Shown: piece by piece, positions 1 through 12,072 of the stretch
Layout of the letters: each line of letters starts with the position of its first letter
How positions within the stretch are numbered: the stretch's first letter is position 1
DNA from: Ditylenchus dipsaci
Taxonomy: Eukaryota > Nematoda > Chromadorea > Rhabditida > Anguinidae
Assembly (NCBI GenBank): GCA_004194705.1
Contig: SADC01000350.1
Coordinates: 248,001 to 312,000 of the forward strand
Reading direction: 5' to 3'
DNA: 64,000 bases
Notes under the pieces: generated by a model
Database searches by the model: none
What the model was told of the DNA's origin: nothing
What the model saw: only the letters and a program-made list of their open reading frames with translations
Made by a program: the position numbers and the translations under genes

Positions 1-490
1 TGGTTGATGATTGATGAAAAGCACTCGAAGAGTTTAAGAGCTGACGTGAGGTCTATTGACAATGCAGGTATTGAAAACACATCAGAAAGCGCACTTTAAG
101 TTTGATGGACTCCAAAAAGATACAAAGATGAATGCAGGCATGTAAGTATCTTTTAAACTCGTAGATACCTTCTGTTGAGTTGCTTCTCGCTAAACTTCGA
201 TCCAATCTTCTACAAAGGCTGCTCTTCATCAAAATGTGCCATTCTCTTGTACGATTTGAGATTTGGAGCGCAAGGGGAAGACTTGTATACCTAAGTACAA
301 AAATTATCACCACAAAAGATGCGATTAAGATGATTGTACGAACCGTAGTGCATTTCTTGCATCAGACGATTGCTTCTCCTGCCATGTTTCTTTCTTCCGA
401 AAAGTCATACCGAAGTGCATCTTGATGACGACCTCCTCTTCGTTTGAGAATGCACGGTGGTGAACTGATTGAGTCCATTTGAATATCCTG
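1..490. other. No confident gene; weak exon-like reading on minus strand
   Basis: The stretch is not obviously repetitive. On the minus strand about 290-170 an acceptor-like ttag is followed by a short open reading that changes frame, and I recognise no family in it. It could be a degraded exon of an unidentified gene downstream of the BTBD9-like gene, or nothing. Confidence 0.2.
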
Positions 491-496
491 CTTCAC

Positions 497-850
497 TTAG
501 CCTAAAAATAAAGTTGTCAATGAGAGTAAAAAGTGGTGCAAAAATCTAAAATATAGGAAATTCGAAGAAAAAAATTCAAATTTAAAATGAAACGAAAATG
601 AAATCCAAAGCAAAATAAAACGAAAACGAAATTGAAAACGAAATGAAAACGAAAACGAAATCGAAACCGAAATGAAAACGAAATTTAAAACGAAACCAAA
701 ACGAAAACGAATTCGTTTTCGTTTTCGCATTCATTTTGCATTCCGTTTCGTTTTCGGTTTCGTTTTGCTTTCAGACCCCATCTCGTTTTCGTTTTCATTT
801 CGTTTCGCTTATTCGTTCGGAAACTGGATTTCGTATTCGTTTTCAAAAAC
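497..850. repeat. Inverted CGAAAA/TTTTCG simple repeat
   Basis: Degenerate tandem CGAAAA/TGAAAA units run to about 712, where the sequence flips through gaattc into the complementary TTTTCG units. The result is a large imperfect palindrome. Open frames here (Lys/Arg-rich one way, Phe-rich the other) are artefacts of composition. Confidence 0.75.
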
Positions 851-959
851 ACTGGGGTACACAGAAAGGGGTTATCAGGGGAATGTGAGATGGATTGATA
901 TTTTTAAAAATTTCAAAATAGGATAGAGGCCTGTTGTTCCTAGTATATTGATATTTAAC

Positions 960-1185
960 ACGAAAAATTCGTTCAAAAGTTGAAAATTCGCGTTCAAAAT
1001 CAGCCGAGCAAGAGCAAAATTATGATAGAGTTAGGCTCGGAATTGATATTTGGACCGGAACCGGAATTGTAGTTTTGTGAAAACCGGAACCGAAATTACA
1101 TATTTTTTGGCGACCGGAACCGGAATCCAAAAAAAAGACCGGAATTCCGTTAAACTGGAACCGGGATTCCGGGCCAACTCTAGTG
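960..1185. repeat. CCGGAA-rich degenerate tandem repeat
   Basis: Repeated ccggaaccggaa and ggaattccg units lie between AT-rich flanks. They resemble the subterminal repeat blocks of hAT-type elements seen elsewhere in the window, but no paired terminus was found. Confidence 0.45.
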
Positions 1186-1189
1186 TAAA

Positions 1190-1515
1190 CCTTTTTTTAC
1201 CTTCTTTTTTTTAAATTTGGTGTCAAAATGATCCTCACACTTGTGGCTATCCAACAAAATCATAAGCGCAGGGTTTAACACCTACTAGAGCTTATTTATA
1301 GGCTGAAATAGGCTGAATTTCAGAAAATCGCTAGGTTTCGGAGTTTTTCTTTGAGTGCTTTGATTGATATTTTTTTTACTTTTTCTAGAAGCAACATGTA
1401 TCATACACTTAAAATGTATCCAAGACTCCAGGCTTTCATTTCAGCTATCAAACAGAGAGAAAAAAGTATGTTAAGTTAGAGTCAGAATTAGAAAAACATC
1501 CAACGATGTCCAATT
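1190..1515 (+). repeat. Dispersed repeat family F, copy 1
   Basis: This shares long stretches with 5690-5995 and 34300-34530: gatcctcacac..ggctatcc, a gagcttatt block, a tttgattgatatttt block and a pyrimidine run ending near atcatacac. Other copies are linked to a head containing gcgatgcg and a B-box-like ttcga motif, which suggests a SINE-like unit. This copy lacks a clear head. Confidence 0.6.
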
Positions 1516-1665
1516 CCATGCCATCATACACAGGGCTGTCATTTCCATTAAATCCCTAAAATTCGGGCATTTGCTAACAGAAAAGCAGTGTAAAAACAAT
1601 TACAATCGATTCCCTGATGGTTTTTGGCCATAGAAGTCAGTGAACTATATAAAAAGTAAATAAAG

Positions 1666-1920
1666 TGGCCAACCAGAACCTTTGCCCTCCCACTCGCCAG
1701 AACCCTGGTCCTCCTACTCGCCAAAATCCTGACCCAACCAGAACCTTTGCCCTCCCACTCGCCAGAACCCAGGCCCTCCTACTCGCCAAAATCCTGACCC
1801 AACCAGAATCTTTGCTCTTCCACTCGCCAGAACCATGGCCCTGCCACTTGCCAGAATCCTGACCCTCGCACTTTTGTTAAAAGGTCAGGGATCTGGCGAG
1901 TGGGAGGGCAAAGGTTCCGT
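1666..1920 (+). repeat. Minisatellite of about 66 bp
   Basis: Three head-to-tail units contain cctttgccctcccactcgcc and ctactcgccaaaatcctga, followed at about 1890-1920 by an inverted fragment (ggcgagtgggagggcaaagg). The open frame through it (repeating PTRQNP) is periodic because the repeat is, and is not evidence of a gene. Confidence 0.8.
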
Positions 1921-2040
1921 TGCTCCAATAAAGTGTGCATCTATGGGACTTGAAACTTCGACCCAAGGCGATGCGTATATAAAGTTTCCTCCCCTTTAAG
2001 GACATTATACCTCGTTTTGATCACTTGAGCTGGGCAAAAA

Positions 2041-2290
2041 AAGCTTCTTTATACATTTCGATCATGAGTATTTCTCGGAATTATGTCTAAGGTATGTGTG
2101 TGCGCGCATCTCTATCTCTCAAGTCCCCCTCCCCCCGAAGGGGTAGCAGGGGGCTTGGAGTTGAGATGCGCACACCCACATACCTTAGACACAAATCACT
2201 CGAAAGTGACTCTGGATGCATAAAAAAGCATGCATCCCAGAGTTTATTTATGCGGTAGGCCCCAGTATTCAAAACTATGTTCAAACCCCA
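2041..2290. repeat. Family A foldback, copy 1
   Basis: The landmarks are a GC-rich central hairpin (agtccccctccccccgaagg and its complement), flanking arms gtctaaggtatgtg and catacctta, and outer motifs tcactcgaaagtgactctgg and aaaactatgttca. The same order of blocks recurs at about 5.1, 13.7, 19.6, 21.2, 31.1, 47.8 and 54.9 kb. Confidence 0.8.
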
Positions 2291-2497
2291 TCCTTATTTG
2301 TATCCAGGTTCCCTCCATACCTAAATTACCTTGATCCCCCAAGGCAAAAAGTCAAAAAAATCCAAAAAGTGCTCCAGTAGATCTTTCCAAACCTTTTTTC
2401 CTTTTTTTATTGTTATCAGCAATTAAAATGCCCTTAGAACATCATTTCCAGTCATTTGGAGCGGTACCACACACCTTAGTTTAGCCAAAATTCCAAC

Positions 2498-5400
2498 CTG
2501 GTGGCAAGTATATCCATCATCCCAATCGTAGTTTTGAGTGTCACCATCCAGAAGTGCATTTCTACTCCTGGATACCCCTTCGATTACAGAAGCACATCCT
2601 GGCTGGATGGTAGCTACATTGAAGTGGGGAACTGCAGTGGCAAGCAAGGTTAATAATTTTTCAAATGTCCAAAACTAGTGAAACTTGCTAAGGAGTGTGG
2701 TTATGGGATCGATTACAAATGGTTCTGTGGTGTAAAGTGCCTCAAAACTGACTAAGTTAAAAGTCCCATGCAATGAATTGTGAGTTCCAACTATCCGCAC
2801 AAATCTGTAAACAAAATCGAAAACGGTTGTTTTAAATAATATTGCATCACTGACTTGACAACTCTTTCGTGAAAAAACAAATTTTGAAAGGATTTGCAGA
2901 GATATGGTGTGTGATCGATCACTCTGACCCAATCATTCCTGTCCATCGAAACCTGAAAAGTCAAATCTGTTTGAAAAAGTATTCGCCAAAAAATTAACCT
3001 CGATGTAATAAGAAAATGTTTGATTCCCTTGGTCACGATCCAGCAGCCACAGTCGAATGTGATTGATGATAAAGAACGGCCCAGCTTTAAAAAAATTCAG
3101 CTAACTAGTTTTTAGCAGTAAAGATAACTATCATTAAACAATTTAGTTTCAAAAAATATGGGAAACAGAGCCTCGATAATAAATTTTCACCTCGATTATG
3201 ATTCCTGGATCATGTGCGTTTATAGCGTGTCTAGTAAATTTTCTCTCATGGTCCTTGGAATAACCTTTCTTAGAGAGAAGTAAAGCGGTAGGGAATTCCC
3301 CAGTCAATACTTTTGCATTCATGGCTGGCTCCGCCACATTCATCATCGGACCTGCAAATTGCTAATTTAAAACAATTAATATTGAGCGCTGTCTCAGGTC
3401 TTAATGAAAGCTCCGCGCTGCAGCCATAGTGACCGCGCCGTCTCCGGGACCGGACCGTCTTCCGTCCCGTCCGGTCGGGGCCGGCTTTGACTAGACGGTT
3501 TACGGCCGGTAATGATGTTGGGCAGCAATGGACGGCCGGCCAAAATTTTTTTTATAGGACGGGAAGGTAGATGGCCGGCATCCTTGAACAAATTTAGGAC
3601 GGGACGGTTAGGCGAAAATATTTAAATAGGCGTGGTATAATTCAAACAGTTGGCAATGGCCCTTTAACACGGGAACGGCTGTACGTCTTGATGGTATTTC
3701 CTTGTGTATAATTTCACGCTGAGCATGATGGTGAAAAAAAATTGAACAAAAGTAACTCTACAATGGTTAGCGGCCTTTGTGAACCATCAATATCTAGATT
3801 TTTGCCTATGCCACTTCAAAGAGGTAAAACATGCCACTGTTTTTATATATTTTTCTTATTTTATGTGCAAAAGAAATCACAGATTCGCTACATAAATCTG
3901 AAATTCTGACACTTGATTCGTGTTCAGCATGATCGATTTACTTGAGAAACTGTCCTTTCACTATCACAATAACTGTCAAATTTCAAATTCAGCTCGAGGA
4001 AAAATTATTTGAAATTTGAAAAATTTTGAATTTAAATAACTTTTGTCTTGAGCGGATATGACAGTGAGTGTCGTAATAAAGGGCAGTTTCTCAAGTAAGT
4101 CGACCATGCTGAACACGAATCAGGTGTCAGAATTTCAGATTTATGTAGCAAAATCGAAGTTCAGGTCAAGATGCCTTTTGGTATATACTTTTGAACGTCG
4201 GCTAAACACTCAAAAAGCCTGGTTTTAGATTACTTAAAAACACTATCTGGTGCAGTTTTTCTTCTCTGTCGAATAGTATCAACCATCAACTAAAAACGGC
4301 GTTTCCTATTTTTTTGTACATATTTTTGTATGAACAGGGTTTTTAAAAAAAACGCAATGGTTTCTGTGAGCCAAAAAATTTTCATATAATTGTCATAAAT
4401 ACCTCTACGATATGTCATTTGAAAGTTCGCAATCTGCGCTTTCTTTTGCACATAAAATAAGAGAAATATAAGAAAACAGTGGCATGTTTTACCTCTTTGA
4501 AGTGGCATAGGCGAAAATCGTGACATTGATGGTTCAGAAAGGCCGCTGACCACCGTAGAGTTACTTTTTTCAATTTTTTTTTCACCATCATGCTCAGCGT
4601 GAAATTATGCACAAGGACATACCATCAGGATGTACAGCCGTTCCCGTGTTAAAGGGGTGTGGAAGGGGGGGGGGTGTTACTTCCTATACGCATCGCCTTG
4701 GGTCACAGCTTCGACTACCCCTGGCTGTAAACCATATTTTTTTTGGTACTATTGCACTTTAGTAGTCCTATGGAAATTTAAGGGTCAGAAAATATTTTAC
4801 TAGTCCAGCCCGCACTTAACTAGTCCAGCCTGCACTTTACTAGTCCAGCCTGCACTTTAATAGTCCAGCCTGCACTTAAGTAGTCCTATGCATTTTAGGA
4901 GTCCTATTATTTAAAGCGTTTATTGAGATTTTGATAGTATATAACACCATCACTACTCAAAAATAATTCATTTTTATTCATGAGATTATATTTTTGACTC
5001 TTTTAGAGGGACACAGAGCTGTATTAAAAGGGAACTAAGATATTTTCGAAGAGGGAATAAGGGCTGTATAGGGAGGGTAAGGGAATAAAAGGGGGCCACT
5101 AATCACACAGGGCCCACTAACAAGAAGATGTTGAACATAGTTTTGAATACTGGGTCCTAGCGCATAGATAAACTCTGGTATGCATGCTTTTTCATGCATC
5201 TAGAGTCATTTTCGAGTGATTTGTGTCTAAGGTATGTGGGTGTGCGCATCTCAACTCCAAGCCCCCAAGCCCCCTTCGGGGCGCAGGGGGCTTGAGAGTT
5301 GAGATGCGTACACTTACTTACCTTAGACATAATTCCGAGAAGTACTCTTGATCAAAAAAATGCATATAGAGTCTCTTTTTGCCACGGCGCAGTTTAAAAA

Positions 5401-8400
5401 CATGGTAAAACACACGAAATAGCCGGCAGAAAAGTGGCCCCCTTTTCGATCCTTTCCATCCCAATACAGCCCTTATTCCCTTCAAAAGTTGTTTTCCAGT
5501 CTTCAAAAATAAATTTTTATGCTTTAAAACTCTTTCTTGATTAAAATCACATATGTTAGACCACTGATTTTTTTGGACTCCCGAAATATTTTTGGACTTC
5601 TCAAATATTTTTGGACTAATCAAATGTTTTTGGACTAGTAAACTTCCATTGGACTAGGAAAATTCCAGAGGACTACTATAGTGCAATTAACCCTTTTTTT
5701 CTCCTTTTATTTACAAGTTTAGTGTCTAAATGATCCTCACACTCTTGGCTATCCAATAAGACTATCAGCACAGGCTTTTACACCAACCGAAGCTTGTAAC
5801 CAGGCTAAAATAGGCCAAATTTCCGAAAATAGATGGTTTTCGGGGTTTTTCTTTGACTGGTTTCACTGAAAATTTCTGACTTTTTTCTACAAGTCACAAG
5901 TTTCATACACCAAAATGTAGCCAAGACTCTAGGCTTTCATTTGAGCTATCATACAGATGAAAAGTTAGTATGAATTTGGAGCTAGAATTCTAGAGACATC
6001 CACCTGTGCCTTTATAGGCGATGCGTATAAGAAGTTCCCCCCCCTTTAAAGGACCATAAAACTTGATAAGCGCAGCAATTTGGAAATTTTGAATTCGCGC
6101 GGGACCACCCTAATTTTGTCAATAATGTTTTCGAATTGTTTTTGTTTGCATGTAAAATTTTTTCAAAATACAGAACCGTTTACTAGTCGAGCCCAACGTT
6201 GCTCCACAGTGCCAGATAGGACGACTTATCTTGCTTTCACTGCACCATAATTACTTATATGAGTCTGTGTTAAAAATTTACTCATAAATGAAATTCGAAT
6301 TTTTAATGAACACAAAAAAGATTAATTCAAAAACATTAATGACAAAATTAAGGTGGTCCCGCGCGAATTCGAAATTCCCAAATTGCTGTGCTTATCAAGT
6401 TTCATGGTCCTTTAAGGCTGTTTTATCATATGTAGGACGTCTTCTAGCCATTGTACAGCCGGTGGTCCAAAAAACTGGACGGCCGGCAAAGTTTTTAAAA
6501 ATCAGGACGGAACGGTAGACGAACAATAAAAAGTATGAAAAATTATGACGGTAGGCCGAAGGCTGGCGCCCTGGTAGAAAAATAGGCCGGCCGGTCGGAC
6601 GGCCGGCCGAAAACACACAGACGGCGGACGGGACGCCGTCCACTTTTGAAAAAATGTGGTCACTATGGCTGCAGCCGGAGCTACACTTTCAAAAAGGCTG
6701 TATCAGAAATGTACCACCAAATTTGAGAATTTGGCCGCCTTTTTTTTTGGCCGCTTTTTTTGTTAATTGCTTTTCCCACCAGCAAACCAACTACCGTATA
6801 TTCTCTAAAAATCCCCCACTCTCTAATAATCCCCCACCCCCCACTTTTTTGACTAAGATTTTAGAGTTAAGGCCATTTTTGATTGACAATTTCCGGATTG
6901 TTCGAGGGATGAAAAATAATCCCCCATGGGGGATTAATAGACAATATACGGTATTTTGAGGCATATTTTGTGCAGACTACATAAATCTCGGTAGTGAACG
7001 CGGTTATTGCACTAATTTTTACTGTTTTCTCAGTGATCCATCTTGTTTTTTCTTAAACTCAGCTGTCTTTTTACGGCACCTATTTTACTTTCATTTTTAG
7101 CCTTTTATATGACCTTTTTTCTTGTTTTCAGGTAATTGTCACATATCCAAGTGAGAAGATCTCAGGGCTCGTGAAGAGGCGTGTCGCAGGTGTTTGGAAC
7201 GTTGAATTAGAGCATTTGTTTGCAAAATATTTATTGTATTTTTTAGCTTTAAGGCGTTCTTTACAGAAACTTGTATTTTTCATTTTCAGATTCGCTCATC
7301 AGGTAAATTTAACTTTTTGACGCAATCTTCACTGCAGCTGCACAGTTTTTTTTGTCTATGTGGCAACTATTGACATTGTCGGGCTGTATGTGGTTGAGGT
7401 ATCACTCTCTATGTGCCTTCGTGTTCCAGAACCAAGGCGGTATTGCTAGGCCTGCGTAACATAACTGCCGGAGCTCGTTAACTTCTATAAAAGAGCTGCC
7501 TAGCGAGAGCTGTCTTATTTAATATTTACTCACTCATTATTAAGACTTTTGGGAATCGGCAAGGGCCAAGGGATTATATTAAAAGTCACCTATGGGGGCA
7601 ACTATATTGTCTTGGGTTATTGTGTTACCCCAGAGGCCCAACGATCACACCAGCTAAACCACAGAAGTTATATTTTTTTGTCTATGTGGCAATTGATAGT
7701 AAGGCGGAGAATAATGACAGACACGATATTTTATTTAGAAAACGAAACTATATTTCAACAGCGCAACAGTTAATTTAATTGAGCTCTTTGAATCAGATTT
7801 ATGGGATTTATGTAGTCTGCACAAAAAATGCACTATTTTTTCATTATGAATTTAAAAGAGGTGGCCAAAAAAAATAAAAAAGGCGGCCAAATTCTCACAT
7901 TTGGTGGTACATTTCTATTTGAGTCTTTCAAAATGTTAGTGTGGTGATTATTGTGATTGTTTTAGACGTTTTTATTTGTTGTTGTCAAACATTGTCGCTT
8001 GTCTTCCCTCGATATTTTGTCGTTCAGTCTATTTCTGTTTTCTATTTGACCAGAATGTGGTAGCAGCGTTTAGCTTGTGGTTGCAAAGTATGACTTTCAT
8101 TGAAATCAGAATGCTGCATCTGTCTGTAAATGTACGGCTTGCGTTGTGACCATACCTGCACGCAGCGCCGGCGGCGCGCCGGCGCTGCACGAGCGCCGGC
8201 GCGCCGCCGGGTAAAATTGGGCAAGTTGGAGCGCCGACGCCGGCGGCGAAAAAAATGAAGCGTGTCGGCGCCGGCGGCGGAAATTTTATGAGGCGCCGGC
8301 GCTTAATAAAATGAAAAAACTATATAGTTTTAATGGTTAACAGAAGGCGGGAGATCTATTCCAGTACTATGCAAATGGTATCAGTTGTGAAAAACGTCGT

Positions 8401-10196
8401 TTTAATATGAATTTTATCATGTTAAAAAACACAATTCAAATTTCACCCTTATTATACATAAGCCGGCGCCGGCGCTGCACCAGCGCCGGCGCGCCGCCGG
8501 CAAAAAAAGACATCTGATGAGCGCCGGCGGCGAAAATTTTAATGACCCGGCGCTCCAGCCGGCGCCGGCGGTGTAAATGAAAAAGCGCCGGCGCTGGCGC
8601 TTTTTTTATTTTTAGCGAGAGTGCAAGTATGGTTGTGACCCCTTTATGTGGTCAGAGCCACACGCTGCAGTCGTTATTATGACCTTATCTTAAAACTTAC
8701 ATAAAATGCCTCTGTAAACCAAGTCGGAAGAACGTTTTTTGTTTTGTTCGTTGATTGCGTCTAAGAGCTGAAAACCCAAAATCGATTTTGCTTTGACGAC
8801 ATGTATGTAATTAATAAAAATCACACCTTGTCCGAGTCAATTAACTGCGTGGGTCTGATAATATTTAATAAATCGTCCAGTTTAATCAGTGACAGACGAA
8901 TATAGCCCAGCACACACTCAAACGAATCCGACTAAAAGCAAAATATAAATATAATAATTATTAAAAACCCAATCAAAAAACCTCCTCGGGATGAGTATCG
9001 ATCCAGCGAGCAATGGCATTAAAAATGTCAATTTCGGGAGCACAGAATGAGTTTCGGCTAATCAGCTGGCGAACACACAAAGAAGAAAGTTGCAAGAAGC
9101 CCTATGTCAACTTATTTTCGTCAAATAAAACAAACGTATAATCATACTGGGTGGCGAGGATCTCAGCAGCATAATTATCAATAAAGTCCAGGCAAGCAGC
9201 AATCACTCCACTCATTGAATACAAATGTGCAGTGGCATATATTATACAAGCATTGCGACTGTTTAAAGTTGACTGAAATCGCAAAAATTAGCCAAAGAAA
9301 ATAAAGCAGCAAACAATACCTTTAAATATTCCGCTACTTCCCCTCCAAATCTGTAAAACCGTACTTGTGGGCCAAACCAAGCACCTCTATCACTAAGTCG
9401 AAGTTCATTGAATGCAGTTGCATCCGGCCACAATATATGTACTTCAGCAAAATTTTGAAAGCTTGCAGAGGTGTTTCAACCAAAGTCACTTCTGTGGCCG
9501 TGGATTCACGCATGCCAGAGACAAGCATAGCTCTACAAGCAACTTTTTATTAAGAAACAAGACAACGATGCTTTATTTTACTCACCGAAAGTAATTACTT
9601 CTAACACTTAGAATTATTCTGTGAGCAGGCAGACGGTTTCTTCAACAATTAGGATGATGTCGCTACAGTCCTCACTCAGAAGCAGTCGCCTAAGACAGAT
9701 TCATAATCGTAACTTTTGAAAACCATTGAGGTTAAAAATCAAATACCCAAACTGATCCAGTAGTTGAGATGTGTGTTCCACTTCACCTACCACTCCTAAA
9801 CCGTTATTTTTCTTGTAAATATGGACACGTTTTTGGCACTTTTTTACTTTGGGGGCCCCTGCTTCAGAAGTATGTTTTTACCAAAGTACCTGGCTACTTA
9901 TATATCTACAAAAGACTAGAAAAACGCAAATTTTGACACAAACGTTTCGTCGTAATATGCGCTGGTATGCCCTATCGTAGGCCTTTGTCTAATCAAAAAA
10001 AGTTGGTTATACATAGCCCACAACAACCCCCCCCCCCCAAAGTAAACAAGTGCCACAATTTTAAATAAAATTTATAACTGCTAAAGCCTGAGCAATGAGC
10101 AGTTGAAGACGCTCCCTGCACAGTTTCTCTTCCAGTGCTAGAAGATGCTGGCTCCTCACTTTCACTTCGCATTAAATGGTGATGGCTGTCACTCAT
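2498..10196 (-). CDS. BTBD9: BTBD9-like BTB/POZ protein, multi-exon, C-terminal end not found
   Basis: Homologue of BTBD9, a cytoplasmic BTB-BACK protein with two discoidin-like repeats that is thought to act as a cullin-3 adaptor. Exons by coordinate: about 10160-10196 (MSDSHHH start), 9747-9786, 9586-9689 and 9320-9532 (BTB: SDIILIVEE, YFRAMLVSGMRES, LLKYIYCGRM, LAHKYGF), 9148-9272, 8982-9101 (SRNSFCAPEIDIFNAI), 8827-8931, 8701-8767 (SSDLVYRGIL), 3191-3351, 2999-about 3084 (IINHIRLWLLDRD), 2855-2952 (NDWVRVIDHTPYLC), 2685-2804 (VRIVGTHNS) and 2498-2631 (SVIEGVSRSRNALL, DGYTCHQ). Most junction phases agree. Single missing bases are needed after VEE in the BTB domain, after DLEG (GGGG run) and before GFLQL (GGG run). 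The last repeat was not found downstream of CHQ. The intron at 3352-8700 carries about 5 kb of nested repeats. Identity is firm. Whether it is functional is uncertain. Confidence 0.88.
3659..4661. repeat. Foldback of about 1 kb
   Basis: The outer arms are cctttaacacgggaacggct and its complement agccgttcccgtgttaaagg. Matching inner arms extend through the aatttcacgctgagcatgat block on both sides. The centre holds a second palindrome around 3900-4140 (gaaattctgac / gtcagaatttc). No coding sequence was recognised. Confidence 0.75.
4670..5995. repeat. Family F copy 2, split by a foldback insertion
   Basis: The head (cgcatcgccttgggtcacag, then a ttcgactacc B-box-like motif) is at 4688-4730. The body resumes at about 5690 (ttatttacaagtttagtgtc). 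The intervening 4742-5689 is a separate element, as comparison with the continuous copy near 34.8 kb shows. Confidence 0.6.
4742..5689. repeat. Extended family A foldback inserted in family F
   Basis: Terminal arms: a tattgcactttagtagtcc block on the left, and ggactactatagtgcaatta on the right. Subterminal tandem units of about 20 bp (tagtccagcctgcacttta) lie at 4795-4880. The GC hairpin core at 5250-5300 carries gtctaaggtatgtgggtg on one arm and ttaccttagacata on the other. Its left outer arm recurs inverted at 31225-31515. Confidence 0.7.
6792..6953. mobile_element. MITE with TACCGTATATTC ends
   Basis: The terminal inverted repeat taccgtatattctctaaaaa pairs with tagacaatatacggta. Poly-C and poly-G subterminal blocks (atcccccac, catgggggat) lie inside. 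The layout matches the element at 17165-17319, pointing to a Tc1/mariner-type MITE using a TA target. Confidence 0.65.
7375..7690 (+). mobile_element. Possible solo LTR
   Basis: The segment begins tgtcgggctgtatgtgg and contains a TATA-like ctataaaagagct followed by an Inr-like stretch. A tttttttgtctatgtggcaa motif occurs just before it (about 7347) and again at its end (about 7674). These features suit a retrotransposon LTR, but no clean short target duplication or gag/pol sequence was found. Confidence 0.3.
8155..8610. repeat. GC-rich GCGCCGGCG palindrome element
   Basis: Two clusters of gcgccggcggcgcgccggcg-type palindromes (8160-8300 and 8460-8610) flank about 150 bp of AT-rich sequence. 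They are arranged as inverted subterminal arrays, so this is probably a small non-autonomous element. It lies in the large BTBD9-like intron. Confidence 0.6.
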
Positions 10197-10230
10197 CTGA
10201 AAAATACGAGAAAGTAATACTAACTTGTAA

Positions 10231-10632
10231 AGCTCCAGTCATACTCTCGCGGGTCACGGGTCAATTTTTTAAACGTTTTTGTTTCTATCTCGGCTGCCAG
10301 CCATCACTTCTCACCGATTTTAACAGATCTATAAGAAAATCGACCCTGCTCTACAACATAGGAATAACATATTTGCAACAATAACGTTCAAACCCAGTTT
10401 CTGCGTAACCCGCAAGTCAGTGACACGCGGGTCAAATTGGCGAATTTGGGACGCGGGTCAGCAGAAAAATTATTTTTCACTATCTATAAAGTTCTCATTT
10501 TACCTCTATCGTGTAGAGAAGGGTCGATTTACCCTTAGATGTGTTGCCAGAAATAAAAAATTTAAAAAAATGTGTGTGACCCGTGGCTTTTGGGGTGCTT
10601 GACCCGTGATCCGAGGGAGTATTACTGGAGCT
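10231..10632. repeat. Inverted-repeat MITE of about 400 bp
   Basis: The left end agctccagtcatactctcg pairs with a gagtattactggagct block on the right. Inside are repeated cgggtcacgggtca / tgacccgtg units. It lies just upstream of the putative first BTBD9-like exon. Confidence 0.65.
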
Positions 10633-10924
10633 TAAGAATACTTTGCATGTGAGAAATACATCGGGGTTGTAGAATACCGTGAAACCTCTAATTTTTTACC
10701 CAACCCCCTTTTCCACGGCTTTTTAAATTTTCTAAAAATGTGCGCTTTAACGTTTTTACTTTTTTTTGAAAAAGTAAAGAAAAAACAATAATTTAGACTA
10801 GAAAAACGACTACTTTATTGTTACTTTTTTGGTTTCCCTAATTTACTTTTATTTTTGTCGCATTTTTGTTCTTAAAATCACAATTTTTCATGCTTTTTGT
10901 TGGTTTATTATTAAAAGGCTGTAA

Positions 10925-11463
10925 GTACTTTCCCCGTCAAATTATTTATTTACCCCGTCAAATTTGAATTTTTGGTGAAATACTGCAATAAATTGCGCGG
11001 GAGTCCGAATTTAATAGTCAAAAATGACTTGGATCGCTCAGAATCCCACCCCGGAGTGGCCATAAGCCTTTGAAAGTTGGTCTTTTGGGGGTTCACTACA
11101 GGGGGGGGTAACCTTTTTGCGAAAAAGCGATTGGGCGGATCAGAATTCCAGTCCGATGGGCTTAATCGCTCAGAATTACACCCTGAACCACTCAAAACCA
11201 CCGAAAGCCTGGAATTATGGGCGATTCAGCCCATCGGACTGAAATTCTGATCCGCCCAATCGATTTTTCGAAAAAAGGTTACCCCGCCCCTTTAGTAAAC
11301 CCCCGAAAAAACCAACTTTCAGGGCCTTCTGGCCACTCAGGGGTGGGATTCTGAGCGATCCCAGTCATTTTTGACTATAAAATTCGGATTCCCGCGCAAT
11401 TTATTGCAGTATTTCACCAAAAATTCAAATTTGACGGGGTAAATAAATAATTTGACGGGGTAA
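10925..11463. repeat. Family C foldback, complete copy
   Basis: Near-palindrome whose arms run from cgtcaaattatttattta to taaataaataatttgacggg. Inside are ggatcgctcagaatcccacc and its complement, plus a block of about 40 bp around gggcggatcagaattc. Related copies lie at 25925-26130, 35245-36085 and 44590-44830. Confidence 0.8.
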
Positions 11464-11801
11464 AACAATTTGAGCCTCATTAAAAATTAAGTGAGGGTAT
11501 GTATCATAATCTAATAAAAAATTAAGTAGTGGTCAACTTTCACATATTCAAAATCCATGACTTCACTTGTTTTTTGGCTTTTTCGTAATTTTTTTTCACA
11601 AAATTTTGCATTAGAATTTAGTGCGTGAAAAATAACATTTATTTTTTATCTATATAATTCTCAATTTCTAAAGTTGAATTTAGTGGCTCGTTATAAGAGT
11701 CAGATATAGGGAAGATGAATTCAAAAGATTAAAAAAATTAAAACAAAACTTTGTAAAAAGTGCCAATATCAAATTTTATACTAGAACTCAGTAATTAGAT
11801 A

Positions 11802-12072
11802 CAGTCGCCTCTCGCTATAACAGCACCCCTAAAAGTTCGTTCTCACCTAGGGTTGAAAAAATTTGCCAGTTCTGTTTTTACAGAAGGTTTGCCTTTTTAG
11901 CCCAAAATTTTTTTCTTTTCAAAATCGACCGGCAAAATGGAAATCCTTACGATATTTCCGACCAGACTGTAAAAACAGAACTGGCAAATTTTTCAAAAAT
12001 TGGGTTAAAAAGAGTGTCGTACCCTAGGTGGGGACGAACTTTTGGGGGTGCCGTTATAGCGAGAGGCGACTG
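11802..12072. mobile_element. pogo-like MITE, 271 bp
   Basis: The terminal inverted repeats cagtcgcctctcgctataa / ttatagcgagaggcgactg are flanked by TA on each side (11800-11801 and 12073-12074). The cagtcg...ctcg start and the TA target fit the Tc1/mariner-pogo group. Confidence 0.85.

Larger units (their letters stand above)
3405..6690. repeat. Large inverted-repeat element in the BTBD9-like intron
   Basis: The left end (gctgcagccatagtgacc) pairs with the right end (ggtcactatggctgcagc). Subterminal blocks on both sides are rich in ggccggcc and cgtcccgtc. The interior holds the foldbacks at 3659-4661 and 4742-5689 and a family F copy, so it is a nest of insertions. No transposase was seen. 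Confidence 0.6.
6697..7935. repeat. Foldback element of about 1.24 kb
   Basis: The outer arms contain aatgtaccaccaaatttgag on the left and ctcacatttggtggtacatt on the right. A second arm pair is tgtgcagactacataaatc / tatgtagtctgcaca. It carries the MITE at 6792-6953 in the left arm and LTR-like sequence in the middle. Confidence 0.65.

Noticed and set aside
497..730. Phe/Arg-rich ORFs suggesting a membrane protein
   Set aside because: Artefact of the CGAAAA/TTTTCG simple repeat.
1665..1862. Open frame with repeating PTRQNP
   Set aside because: It is the translation of a 66-bp minisatellite whose unit length is divisible by three; no start context or domain.
2041..2290. Spliced-leader RNA gene, because of the conserved donor motif
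   Set aside because: No Sm-binding site (AATTTTTGG type) or consistent three-stem fold follows the donor, and copies are foldbacks. Kept only as a question about the donor motif.
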